Of a DNA stretch of 15,511 bases, positions 7,296-14,663 are shown piece after piece (position 1 is the first letter of the stretch; each line of letters opens with the position of its first letter). A model generated the notes under the pieces. The model did not search any database. It was not told where the DNA came from and saw only the letters and a list, made by a program, of their open reading frames with translations. The DNA is from Collinsella sp. (GTDB lineage Bacteria; Actinomycetota; Coriobacteriia; Coriobacteriales; Coriobacteriaceae). The DNA lies in the NCBI GenBank assembly GCA_022720335.1, contig JAIHVJ010000033.1, positions 1 to 15,511 on the forward strand. Reading direction: 5' to 3'. A program made the translations under genes and the position numbers.

Positions 7296-7301
7296 GTGGA
7301 G
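7296..7301 (+). promoter_or_regulatory. Ribosome binding site that fixes the GntR start
   Basis: GTGGAG ends 6 bases before ATG 7308. Its GTG could itself be read as an in-frame start four codons earlier, but no purine-rich site precedes that GTG, so ATG 7308 is preferred. Confidence 0.6.
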
Positions 7302-7307
7302 AATATC

Positions 7308-8042
7308 ATGACGTGCACGAGGCACAGACAACCGCTATATGACCAGCTCGTAGATATTCTGATCGAAAAAATTGATCATGAATATCAGCCAGGTGATTTG
7401 ATTCCGTCCGAACGTGAGCTTGCCGAACGTTTCGGGCTTTCGCGGTCGACTGTCCGGCTTGCAATTCAGGAACTTGAGTATCTTGGTCGGATTGTGCGAA
7501 AACAAGGTCGCGGTACGTTTGTTGCCGATCGACTAGCTCAAGCAACAAATCTTACCCAATCGTACAGTTTTACTGAACAGATGAAAGCGATGGGCCGGCT
7601 GCCAGAAACAACCATCTTAGAGTTCTGTGAAATGGAAGCAGATAAAACGCTCTCGATGCAAATGGGGATTCATTTGGGTGAAAAGGTATTAAAACTCAAA
7701 CGTTTACGAATGGCAGATGGTATACCTATGATGGTTGAGCGTAGCTATCTTCCAGCAAGGCTCTTTATTTCACTCAAGCGTCCTCTACTCGAACAAAAGC
7801 CCCTTTACGATGTTATTGAGCAGGATTATCAGCAGAAAATTCGAGTAGCGGATGAGGAGTTCTCTGCGGGTATAGCACGTCCATGTGACGCTCGGCTTCT
7901 AGGTATTGGTGAGGGTGCGCCAGTTCTGGACATAGTCCGAACTACTCACAACACCCAAAATGATGTTGTCGAGTTCACGCTTTCGGTGGCTCGTGCGGAC
8001 AAGTTCAAGTACAGAATCTCTCACTATCGAGATACTTTGTGA
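7308..8042 (+). CDS. GntR-family (HutC/UTRA) transcriptional regulator
   Basis: 244 residues. N-terminal winged helix: QPLYDQLVDILIEKI (8-22), PGDLIPSERELAERFGLSRS (28-47), then TVRLAIQELE (48-57) and the wing GRIVRKQGRGTFVAD (60-74). The C-terminal UTRA ligand domain spans about 90-240 (e.g. KVLKLKRLRMADGIPMMVERSYLP, EFTLSVARADKFKYRI). HutC-type regulators of this kind usually bind sugar phosphates such as GlcN-6-P or GalN-6-P and repress catabolic genes. It is embedded between PTS IIA and agaS rather than beside the first gene. Its likely target is the TGGTACATACCA site at 1591-1602. AT-rich codon use contrasts with agaS downstream. Confidence 0.93.
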   Translation: MTCTRHRQPLYDQLVDILIEKIDHEYQPGDLIPSERELAERFGLSRSTVRLAIQELEYLGRIVRKQGRGTFVADRLAQATNLTQSYSFTEQMKAMGRLPETTILEFCEMEADKTLSMQMGIHLGEKVLKLKRLRMADGIPMMVERSYLPARLFISLKRPLLEQKPLYDVIEQDYQQKIRVADEEFSAGIARPCDARLLGIGEGAPVLDIVRTTHNTQNDVVEFTLSVARADKFKYRISHYRDTL

Positions 8043-8113
8043 TCGGATACGAGTGCCAACGAAAGAAAAACAGCCTATGACTACTACCCGATTTAACTTT
8101 TCAGATTAAGTCT

Positions 8114-8128
8114 TTGTATATCAGACAA
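8114..8128 (+). promoter_or_regulatory. Imperfect dyad upstream of agaS, possible second operator
   Basis: TTGTATATCAGACAA has TTGT/ACAA arms, 26 bases before the agaS start in a 111-base AT-rich gap. A weak promoter could be formed by TTTAAC (8092-8097) and TGTATA (8115-8120), 17 bases apart, which would put the dyad on the -10 box. Each hexamer matches only about 3 of 6 consensus positions. Confidence 0.28.
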
Positions 8129-8153
8129 TTTAGTAAAGAAAGAGGTATTAGAA

Positions 8154-9320
8154 ATGTTCGAGAAGAGTGTCGAGGAGCTTACCGAGCTCGGCGCCCAGAT
8201 CACCACGGCCGAGATTGCTCAGCAGCCCGAGCTTTGGCGTGATACGCTCAACATCTATCGCGAGAACAAGGAGGCCATCGAGGCCTTTCTGGCTGAGGCT
8301 CGCGCTATGGGCGAGGGCCGTCTGTCCGTTGTCTTCACCGGTGCCGGTACGTCCGACTACGTTGGCGATACCTGCGCCCCGTACCTGCGTCACGCTGGCA
8401 ACACTGATCTCTACGACTTTAAGCCCATCGCCACGACCGACATCGTGAGCGCCCCGCGCGACTTCCTGCGCGCCGAGGATCCCACGCTCGTGGTTTCCTT
8501 TGCCCGCTCTGGCAATAGCCCCGAGAGCCTTGCCGCCGTTGCCGTTGCAAAGGAGCTCGTCCACAACGTCAAGTTCCTCAACATCACCTGCGCTCCCGAG
8601 GGCAAGCTCGCCGTTGAGTCTGCCGATGATCCCAACGCGCTGACGCTGCTCATTCCGCGCGCCAACGACAAGGGCTTCGCCATGACCGGTTCTTATTCCT
8701 GCATGACCCTGCTCTCTACCCTTATTTTCGATACGGCCTCTGACGAGCAGAAGGCCGAGTGGGTCGAGACCATCGCCAAGATGGGCGAGGAGGTCATCTC
8801 CCGTGAGCCCGAGATCGCCGATTACCTGGCTGGCGACTTCAACCGCGTGACCTACTTGGGTTCTGGCTCCTTCGGTGGCCTTGCTCAGGAGAGCCAGCTC
8901 AAGATCCTCGAGCTCGCTCACGGTCTGGTCGCTACTTCCTACGACACCTCCATGGGCTATCGTCACGGACCTAAGTCCTTCGTCGACGATAAGACGCTCG
9001 TCTTCGTGTTCGTCAACAACGACGCCTACACCCGTCAGTACGACATCGACATCCTCAACGAGATCGGTGGCGACGAGATCGCTCAGCACACCATCGCCGT
9101 TCAGCAGGAAGGTGCCACCGTCTATGAGGGTGAGTCCTTCACCTTTAAGGGCTACGAGGCACTTCCCGAGGGTTACCTTGCTCTGCCGTTCGTGATGTTT
9201 GCCCAGGCTATCAGCCTGCTCAACTCCGTGCGCGTGGGCAACACGCCCGATACGCCGAGCCCCACCGGCACGGTCAACCGCGTGGTTAAGGGCGTGACGA
9301 TTCACCCCTTCACCGCTTAA
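8154..9320 (+). CDS. agaS: SIS-domain galactosamine-6-phosphate deaminase/isomerase
   Basis: 388 residues, the normal AgaS size, with two SIS (sugar isomerase) domains. First-domain motifs are GAGTSDYVGD (63-72) and SFARSGNSPES (115-125), which bind the sugar phosphate. The second domain carries ESQLKILELAHG (246-257) and YRHGPKSF (269-276). AgaS converts galactosamine-6-phosphate to tagatose-6-phosphate plus ammonia in the cytoplasm, the step after deacetylation by NagA/AgaA. ATG preceded by AGAGG at suitable spacing. Strong GC-rich codon bias, typical of a highly expressed gene, in contrast to the regulator before it. A terminator follows within about 20 bases of the stop, separating it from nagA. 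The companion deacetylase 118 bases downstream supports the pathway assignment. Confidence 0.95.
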   Translation: MFEKSVEELTELGAQITTAEIAQQPELWRDTLNIYRENKEAIEAFLAEARAMGEGRLSVVFTGAGTSDYVGDTCAPYLRHAGNTDLYDFKPIATTDIVSAPRDFLRAEDPTLVVSFARSGNSPESLAAVAVAKELVHNVKFLNITCAPEGKLAVESADDPNALTLLIPRANDKGFAMTGSYSCMTLLSTLIFDTASDEQKAEWVETIAKMGEEVISREPEIADYLAGDFNRVTYLGSGSFGGLAQESQLKILELAHGLVATSYDTSMGYRHGPKSFVDDKTLVFVFVNNDAYTRQYDIDILNEIGGDEIAQHTIAVQQEGATVYEGESFTFKGYEALPEGYLALPFVMFAQAISLLNSVRVGNTPDTPSPTGTVNRVVKGVTIHPFTA

Positions 9321-9338
9321 TCGCGTCCCCCTGTAAGG

Positions 9339-9380
9339 GCGCCCGTCCGCTCATAACGGCGGGCGGGCGCTTTTTGTTTT
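9339..9380 (+). terminator. Intrinsic terminator after agaS
   Basis: GCGCCCGTCCGC (9339-9350) pairs over 12 positions with GCGGGCGGGCGC (9359-9370), with one G-U pair and an 8-base loop, followed by TTTTTGTTTT. A canonical GC-rich stem with a U-tract. Confidence 0.92.
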
Positions 9381-9426
9381 ACGTGAGCTGGGTATAAGCA
9401 TCACCACAGTCAACTGCTTTAGAAGC

Positions 9427-9432
9427 AAGGAG
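9427..9432 (+). promoter_or_regulatory. Ribosome binding site that fixes the nagA start
   Basis: AAGGAG ends 5 bases before ATG 9438. An in-frame GTG at 9432 overlaps this site and so cannot use it, which makes ATG 9438 the start. Confidence 0.8.
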
Positions 9433-9437
9433 TGCAT

Positions 9438-10607
9438 ATGAGCACGTACGCAATTAAGGCTGACAAGTTCTTCTTGCCGGCAGGCCCGCAACTGGGCGGC
9501 TATCTTATGGTCGAGGACGGCGTCTTTGGCGCCTGGCAGGCCGACGAGCCCTCTTGCGAGATTAAGGACTACACGGGATCGTGGATCGCACCGGGTATGG
9601 TCGATACTCACATCCATGGCTTCTACAACCACTCAACTACCGATAACGATCCCGAGGGCATCGATATCAGCTCAACCGAGCTCGCCCGTCGCGGTACCAC
9701 CAGCTGGCTGCCCACGACGTTCACCGATGGCGTCGAGCAGATCAAGGACGCCTGCGCCGCTATCGCCAAGGCGGACGAGGGCCGCGGCCCCGACTTCTGC
9801 GGTGCTCGCATTCAGGGCATCTACCTGGAGGGCCCCTTCTTTACCATGAAGCACGTGGGCGCGCAGAACCCCGCTTATCTTATCGATCCCTCCGAGGAGG
9901 TCTTCGATCAGTGGCAGGAGGCTGCGGGTGGTCGCATCGTTAAGAGCGCCATGGCGGCCGAGCGCGACGGTGCCGCTGCTTATGCGGCTGCTCTGAACGC
10001 CAAGGGTGTGGTGACCAGCATCGGTCACTCCGACGCCACCTACGATGAGTGCATCGCCGCCATCAACGCCGGTGCCAGCTGCTTTACGCATACCTATAAC
10101 GGTCAGCGCGGCCTGCATCACCGTGAGCCCGGTGTCGTGGGCGCTGCCATGTCCACGCCCGAGACCTACGCCGAGATCATCTGTGACGGCAAGCACGTAA
10201 ACCCTGCCGCCATCAAGGCACTGCTGCAGGCAAAGGGCTGGCAGCACACGGTGCTCATCACCGACTGCCTGGGTTGCGGCGGCATGCCCGAGGGCAGCTA
10301 CACCAGTGGTGGCATGGACGTCATCATGAAGGACAACCTGTGCTGGCTCGCCGACGGCAAGAGCATTGCTGGCTCGGTGCTCACGCTTGCCCAGGGCGTC
10401 AAGAACATTGTCGATTGGGGCATCGCCAGCGCCGATATCGCCATTCGCATGGCAACCGAGGTGCCGGCTCGCTCTGCACACATCGAGGATAAGTGCGGAA
10501 GCATCATGCCGGGTCGCGACGCCGACTTTGTCGTGTTCGACCATGAGCTCACCCTCGTCGAGACGTATGTTGGCGGCCAGAGCGTCGGCAACGCCTTTAC
10601 CGAGTAA
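9438..10607 (+). CDS. nagA: N-acetylhexosamine-6-phosphate deacetylase (copy B, complete)
   Basis: 389 residues, full family length. Metal and catalytic residues of NagA amidohydrolases are all present: H58 and H60 (THIHGF), E131 (LEGPF), H197 (IGHSDAT), H218 (FTHTYNG) and D276 (LITD). It deacetylates GalNAc-6-P and/or GlcNAc-6-P to the amino-sugar phosphate. Directly downstream of agaS, so GalNAc-6-P (an AgaA role) is the likelier substrate. A terminator lies between agaS and this gene, implying its own promoter or read-through; a lone TATAAG at 9393-9398 is a possible -10 with no good -35. Close paralogue of the gene at 1-834. On the right it faces a convergent flavodoxin-like gene across a terminator. 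Confidence 0.95.
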   Translation: MSTYAIKADKFFLPAGPQLGGYLMVEDGVFGAWQADEPSCEIKDYTGSWIAPGMVDTHIHGFYNHSTTDNDPEGIDISSTELARRGTTSWLPTTFTDGVEQIKDACAAIAKADEGRGPDFCGARIQGIYLEGPFFTMKHVGAQNPAYLIDPSEEVFDQWQEAAGGRIVKSAMAAERDGAAAYAAALNAKGVVTSIGHSDATYDECIAAINAGASCFTHTYNGQRGLHHREPGVVGAAMSTPETYAEIICDGKHVNPAAIKALLQAKGWQHTVLITDCLGCGGMPEGSYTSGGMDVIMKDNLCWLADGKSIAGSVLTLAQGVKNIVDWGIASADIAIRMATEVPARSAHIEDKCGSIMPGRDADFVVFDHELTLVETYVGGQSVGNAFTE

Positions 10608-10612
10608 CGATA

Positions 10613-10650
10613 GAAAAAGACGGCGGGCCCGAATCTGCTCGGACCCGCCG
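10613..10650 (-). terminator. Terminator between nagA and the flavodoxin-like gene
   Basis: CGGCGGGCCCGA (10621-10632) pairs with TCGGACCCGCCG (10639-10650) with one mismatch and a 6-base loop. The run AAAAA (10614-10618) on the plus strand gives a U-tract on the minus strand, so it mainly terminates the minus-strand gene. Convergent nagA may also use the hairpin. Confidence 0.8.
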
Positions 10651-10682
10651 TATGGGTTAAACGCTCAATAGCACCTTCACAG

Positions 10683-11267
10683 TTACAGCTTGTTAGCAAT
10701 CTTCTTTGCCGTGCGCTTAACGCCGGCCACAAGACCTCCCGCAGGATGCTCCTTCTCGTATGCTAGGCGCTTCTCACGCTTGGCGTACTCTTCGACAATG
10801 ATGTCGCCATATTCGTCTTCGATCTTGTCGAAGAAGTCGACGGCGCCCTTAATTTCCTCAGCGGTCGGGTGTCCCTTTTGGACACCGCCGGTGAGTTTGA
10901 ACGGTCCCCACGTATCAAAGCCGGGGCAGCCGTAGACACCCATAAAGATGGCCTGCCTCATGCGGCAGATGCCATCGATATCCTTGCCGTACCACTTGTT
11001 TTTGCCACCGTAAGTCATAAGGCCAAACACCTTGTCCTGCGGCTGCAGCACGTTAGTGAGCACGCGTGCCATGTCCTTGTCGATCTCGGAGTAATAGATT
11101 CCCGTGGCGACACCGATCAGATGATATTCGTGCAGGTTGGGATACTCGTTTTTACCGAGTGACTTCACGTCGAGGGTATCGATCTCGGGGTGTGCCTCGA
11201 CGATGGCGTCCACGAGCTTTTTCGTATTGCCGTGATGGCGCGAGGCGTAGAGGATGATGGTTCGCAT
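10683..11267 (-). CDS. Flavodoxin-domain protein
   Basis: 194 residues from ATG at 11265-11267, preceded on the minus strand by GAAAGG with 8-base spacing. The frame stays open further upstream, but that stretch has no family similarity and antisense-overlaps galM. The N-terminus MRTIILYASRHHGNTKKLVD is a flavodoxin strand-loop-helix with an FMN phosphate-binding loop (SRHHGNT). GLMTYGGKNKWYGKD (near 91-105) and GVYGCPGFDTWGPFKLTGGV (about 121-140) fit the FMN isoalloxazine-contacting loops. The C-terminal tail is basic (VKRTAKKIANKL). Probable electron carrier or flavodoxin-like reductase in the cytoplasm. It is transcribed against the surrounding sugar genes and has no evident link to the pathway. 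Confidence 0.85.
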   Translation of the reverse strand: MRTIILYASRHHGNTKKLVDAIVEAHPEIDTLDVKSLGKNEYPNLHEYHLIGVATGIYYSEIDKDMARVLTNVLQPQDKVFGLMTYGGKNKWYGKDIDGICRMRQAIFMGVYGCPGFDTWGPFKLTGGVQKGHPTAEEIKGAVDFFDKIEDEYGDIIVEEYAKREKRLAYEKEHPAGGLVAGVKRTAKKIANKL

Positions 11268-11424
11268 AAGAAGGCCTTTCAGCTGTAATTGCATCAATGT
11301 CTGTATGGTACCCCGTTGCATGGCTGGGATACCGGACGTATCGATGAACGTGCGGGTTTGTCCTTTGGTCAGGGCCGAGACGGGTTCTTGCGAGCAAAAA
11401 AGCAGTTGTTCGAAAGGATGGGCA

Positions 11425-12306
11425 ATGGAATACGCTCTCTCCAACGATTCGATTTCTATTAAGGTGTCCACGGCTGGTGGTTCGTTTACCTCGATTGAGG
11501 CCGGAGGTCGCGAGTACTTGTGGCAGGGCGATCCCGCCGTGTGGTCCGGCCAGGCACCGATTTGCTTCCCGATTTGCGGAGGCTTGCGCGACAACAGCGC
11601 CATGACATTTGCCGGGCATCATGTAAAGCTCGCTCGCCACGGGTTTGCGCGCAAACAGGAGTGGAAGCTGCTGAGCCAAGGCGAGAACGAGTTGGCGATG
11701 TGCCTGGCTTCGGAGGATAACGCCGCGCTGCTGAGCGATTATCCGTACCCGTTTAAGCTTGTCGCTCGTTATACGCTTGAGGGGGATGCCGTGCGCGTCT
11801 CCTATGAGGTGACCAACGAGGGAACCGAGGACATGCCGTTCTTTATCGGCGGTCATCCCGGCTTTAGGTGTCCGCTCGATGAGGGCGAGGCCTATACGGA
11901 CTACGAGTTGCGCTTTGAGAAAGACGAGGCTGCGGAGCTCTGCACCGCCGTTCCCTCGACTGGATTGATTGACGTGGCAAACCGCTCCAAGAACCCCATG
12001 GTGGGAAAGACGCTGCCCCTGTCGCACGAGCTCTTCGATTTTGCGGAGACCATCTTTGACGTGCTCGAGAGCCGCCAGGTCACGCTTTCTAAGAAGGGGG
12101 AGGACAAGGGCGTTCGCCTGAGCTTCGAGGGCTTCCCGTATCTCATTGTGTGGAGTAAGCCCGAGGGCGATTTTGTGGCAGTTGAACCCTGGGGCGGCCT
12201 CTCGACCTGCTCCGATGAGGACGACGTACTTGAGCATAAGCGCGGCTGCCTTGTCGCCAAGCCCAAGGAGACCGTCGTTCGCTCGTTCACGATTGAGATT
12301 CTGTAA
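11425..12306 (+). CDS. galM: Aldose 1-epimerase (galactose mutarotase) family protein
   Basis: 293 residues, matching the shorter GalM/LacX-like branch. Visible residues include H72 (ARHGFAR), the catalytic His H144 in GGHPGFRCP and the catalytic Glu E254 in VAVEPWGG. It interconverts alpha and beta anomers of an aldose; after the GH35 enzyme releases beta-galactose, it would supply alpha-galactose for galactokinase. ATG with AAAGGA about 6 bases upstream. The frame is open back to 11254, but that part is intergenic and overlaps the divergent flavodoxin gene. A galM-type gene also ends the pneumococcal bgaC locus, which supports the functional link. lacC follows after 59 bases. Confidence 0.9.
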   Translation: MEYALSNDSISIKVSTAGGSFTSIEAGGREYLWQGDPAVWSGQAPICFPICGGLRDNSAMTFAGHHVKLARHGFARKQEWKLLSQGENELAMCLASEDNAALLSDYPYPFKLVARYTLEGDAVRVSYEVTNEGTEDMPFFIGGHPGFRCPLDEGEAYTDYELRFEKDEAAELCTAVPSTGLIDVANRSKNPMVGKTLPLSHELFDFAETIFDVLESRQVTLSKKGEDKGVRLSFEGFPYLIVWSKPEGDFVAVEPWGGLSTCSDEDDVLEHKRGCLVAKPKETVVRSFTIEIL

Positions 12307-12365
12307 TTCCGTTTTGTCGACTCGTATCGCGAGGCACAAGGAGCCTGCGAGATAAGGAGCTAAAA

Positions 12366-13077
12366 ATGATCCTCACCGTTACGATGAACCCGTCTGTCGA
12401 TACGCGCTATCAGCTCGACGAGCTCGTTATCGACGACGTCAACCGCGTGACGCCCGAAAAGACCGCCGGCGGCAAGGGCCTCAACGTGGCCCGTGTTCTG
12501 GGTCAGCTGGGCGACGACGTTGTGGCAACCGGTCTACTCGGCGGCCACATGGGCGCTTACATGGCCGAGCTCATGGACGCCAACGGTATTAACAACGACT
12601 TTGTGCCCATCAAGGGCGAGACTCGAATTTGCCTCAACATTCTCCACGCCGGCAACCAGACCGAGCTGCTCGAGAGCGGCCCGACAATTGCTCCCGAGGA
12701 GCTCGATGCCTTTACCGCCAAGTTTACTGAGCTTGCGGGCAAGGCCGACGTCGTCACCATTTCGGGTTCGCTGCCCCGCGGTGTCGAGGCAGACTACTAT
12801 GCCAAGATCACGGGCATTGCCGAGAACGCCGGCGCCAAGGTGCTGCTCGATACCTCGGGTGCCTCTCTCGAGGCCGCCCTTAAGTCCGAAATTAAGCCCG
12901 AGCTGGTCAAGCCTAACCTGACCGAGATCAACGGCCTTCTGGGCACGAGCTTTACCACCGACGATGCGTACCGCCAACACCTGCGGCAAGCTCAACGCCA
13001 TGGATCCCATGACTGGCCATCTGGTCATGGACCGTTGGGACGAGGTCTACAACGGCGTTGTCGTGACTGAGCTGTAA
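12366..13077 (+). pseudogene. lacC: Tagatose-6-phosphate kinase (LacC/FruK, PfkB family), broken by an internal deletion
   Basis: The first 200 codons are a normal LacC/1-phosphofructokinase N-terminus: MILTVTMNPSVD, the substrate motif TAGGKGLNVAR (33-43), TISGSLPRGV (131-140) and VKPNLTEINGLLGTSF (181-196). After about base 12966 the frame reads foreign residues and stops at 13068-13070. The +1 frame from 12970 reads TANTCGKLNAMDPMTG followed by a normal kinase C-terminus ending VVVTEL at TAA 13075-13077. About 75-80 codons between these parts are missing, including the GAGD/GSGD motif with the catalytic Asp, and the join is out of frame. The product should be inactive. AAGGAG precedes the ATG. 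The enzyme would phosphorylate the tagatose-6-phosphate made by AgaS. Confidence 0.85.
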
Positions 13078-13110
13078 GAGTTTGGGCGACGGCTCCGGCA
13101 TCGCTTGCTA

Positions 13111-13242
13111 GCTCATGTTGACGACAAGTGCGGTAGCATTGTGCCGGGGCGCGACGCCGACGTTGTCGTGTTCAATCCCGACCTTACCCTGGTCGAGACG
13201 TATGTGGGTGGCAACAGCGTCGGTAACGCGTTTATCGAGTAG
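13111..13242 (+). pseudogene. nagA: 3' remnant of a nagA gene (copy C)
   Basis: Reads AHVDDKCGSIVPGRDADVVV and on to a TAG stop, 43 residues matching the C-terminus of copy A (1-834), with four changes. It shares the copy-A-specific residues NPDLTL and GGNS, so it derives from the A type and not from the complete copy B. A weaker, one-base-shifted similarity may extend left to about 13083. No start or RBS; the rest of the gene is absent. It begins 33 bases after the broken lacC ends. Confidence 0.88.
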
Positions 13243-13274
13243 CCGCCAAAGGAACGATCCGAGAGGGGATTTAG

Positions 13275-13748
13275 ATGATTTACGGTGCACTGGGCGATAT
13301 CGAGGAGTACCGCGGAATGCTCAAGGGCCTCGACGTGCTGATTGATTGGCTCGAGGAGAACGATCCGGCGGAGCTCGAGGTCGGCAGCCATCCGATTCTG
13401 GGCGACAAGGTCTTTGCGAACGTCATGGCTCCCACGACTCGTCCCGAGGCCGAGGCTCACTACGAGACGCATCAGCGCTATCACGACCTGCAGATCGACA
13501 TTGAGGGTCGCGAGGCCTTTAAGGTTGCCACGGGCAGCCTGACGCTGGTCCAGGAGTTTGACGAGAAGGACGACTACGATCTGGTCGATTCCGACGCCTC
13601 GATCGCCGGCGATCTTGCTGACGACAAGTTTGCGCTGTTTGTTGCCGGCGAGCCTCATATGCCCACGCTCGAGTTCTCGGGCGATGGCGCGCAGCCGGTC
13701 AAGAAGATTTGCTTTAAGCTGCTTGCAGATGCTTACTGGGAGGAGTAG
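13275..13748 (+). CDS. YhcH/YjgK/YiaL (DUF386) family protein, copy B
   Basis: 157 residues, intact, with the same GAGAGGGGA ribosome site as copy A. Of 24 nucleotide differences from copy A, only four residues change (33 E, 76 I, 108 A, 135 S) and none falls in the conserved core THQRYHDLQID. Selection therefore seems to keep the protein working although the two genes before it (lacC and the nagA remnant) are broken. No promoter of its own was recognised in the preceding spacer; it may be carried on the galM-lacC transcript. Likely a sugar anomerase by analogy to NanQ, substrate unknown. Confidence 0.9.
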   Translation: MIYGALGDIEEYRGMLKGLDVLIDWLEENDPAELEVGSHPILGDKVFANVMAPTTRPEAEAHYETHQRYHDLQIDIEGREAFKVATGSLTLVQEFDEKDDYDLVDSDASIAGDLADDKFALFVAGEPHMPTLEFSGDGAQPVKKICFKLLADAYWEE

Positions 13749-13779
13749 TTAACTGCCTGGCAGAGCTATTCGTCTGATA

Positions 13780-13857
13780 GCGTGATTTCCCTAGGGGAAT
13801 CACGCTAGGACCCCGCTAAACGTGTTTCCCTAGGGGAATCACGTTTAGCGGGGTTTT
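13780..13857 (+). terminator. Double-palindrome terminator B
   Basis: First palindrome at 13780-13805 (GCGTGATTTCCCT / AGGGGAATCACGC, one G-U pair). Second at 13811-13853 with perfect outer arms CCCCGCTAAA / TTTAGCGGGG, then TTTT. Compared with terminator A, one outer C-G pair has become T-A on both sides, so pairing is kept. One base is lost from the inner left arm. Confidence 0.88.
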
Positions 13858-13882
13858 CTGTTTTTGAATAGGGAAGCCTCAT

Positions 13883-14452
13883 TTATTTGCGAAGAACATC
13901 GGCTAGCCGCAGGATTGAAATCATCGACCGATAAGTGAGTTCCACTTTTTCGCCCGCAAGCAGTCGTTTCGAGCCAATCTCATCTAGCCCCACAAGCCGA
14001 GAAAACAGCGGGCCGCTCATCGTGCCATCGTCAATTGATTCCCTTATGGTCTTCAAAACGTCCGTATCATGAAGCGATGCCGAGCTGTAGGGGGCAACAC
14101 GAGCGGAACTCTCAATTAACGACGAGACAAAAGGATGGAGATGCTTTGGACATAGTCCATCAAACACCACATCCCCATTGTCGTTCGAGCCGACCAGGCG
14201 CCAAGTATAATGATCGACCCAGTCATCTCCGTCATAGATGACGTCCATGAGCAACTTCCCGTCTAGAGAGAAACCTATTTGGACATCGGGGCGCAAGACC
14301 GCAATCCATATCGGGCCTGCAGCAGCTCCAACCCAACGCACCACATAGGTTCCCTTTCGTACATGTGTATCAATCTGCCCCGAAATGCCGGTGAATGCAA
14401 TTCCAGACCCGTTTGTCGGATAGCAATCGACGTATTTTTGTTTTCCGCTCAC
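13883..14452 (-). CDS. Hypothetical protein, no family recognised
   Basis: 189 residues from GTG at 14450-14452; the frame is open only to a TAA 18 codons upstream and holds no better start. The AAGG upstream is just 3-4 bases from the GTG, so the start is uncertain. No signal peptide or membrane segment. The N-terminal half is beta-rich with many aromatics and glycines (e.g. GIAFTGISGQIDTHVRKGTY, VVRWVGAAAG); the C-terminal half is helical. The last 35 residues (SKRLLAGEKVEL to LRLADVLRK) loosely recall the second half of an XRE-type helix-turn-helix, a weak resemblance. It lies between the right repeat's terminator and tRNA-Thr, and is convergent with yhcH copy B. AT-richer than the sugar genes, so possibly acquired. 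Confidence 0.65.
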   Translation of the reverse strand: MSGKQKYVDCYPTNGSGIAFTGISGQIDTHVRKGTYVVRWVGAAAGPIWIAVLRPDVQIGFSLDGKLLMDVIYDGDDWVDHYTWRLVGSNDNGDVVFDGLCPKHLHPFVSSLIESSARVAPYSSASLHDTDVLKTIRESIDDGTMSGPLFSRLVGLDEIGSKRLLAGEKVELTYRSMISILRLADVLRK

Positions 14453-14641
14453 AACCTTGTATAGATATATCGTTCCAGCAAAAGAGAAGGTATCGTGGCT
14501 ATTTTAAATCTATATGACCAATTCGAGCCCTCACCATGGCAATTGTTGCAGCTGGGTTTCTTTTCATTAAAATTTCACTTTGGTAAATCCCCGCCCCCTA
14601 AGCATTAAATCCGAAGTCCACCGAGTGGGCGAATCGGCAAC

Positions 14642-14663
14642 AAAAAAGCCGCCCGAAGGCGGC
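14642..14663 (-). terminator. Terminator of tRNA-Thr
   Basis: GCCGCC (14648-14653) and GGCGGC (14658-14663) form a 6-bp stem with a four-base CGAA loop (TTCG on the transcribed strand). The run AAAAAA (14642-14647) becomes a U-tract on the minus strand, 13 bases past the tRNA CCA end. Confidence 0.9.

Larger units (their letters stand above)
13111..13875 (+). repeat. Long direct repeat, right copy (nagA 3' end + yhcH + terminator)
   Basis: Same-orientation copy of 703-1468. It ends at TGAATAGGG (13865-13873), just before the unknown minus-strand gene. See the left copy for the comparison. Confidence 0.9.

Noticed and set aside
8148..9305. A 385-codon open frame on the minus strand exactly opposite agaS, with similar long antisense frames opposite nagA (9672-10544), IIC (4269-5093) and galM (11152-12339)
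   Set aside because: These are by-products of the strong GC third-position bias of the sense genes. Their proteins are low-complexity and match no family, whereas the sense frames carry full sets of catalytic motifs.
11254..11424. Upstream extension of the galM frame
   Set aside because: It overlaps the start of the divergent flavodoxin gene and has no GalM similarity. ATG 11425 has a good ribosome site.
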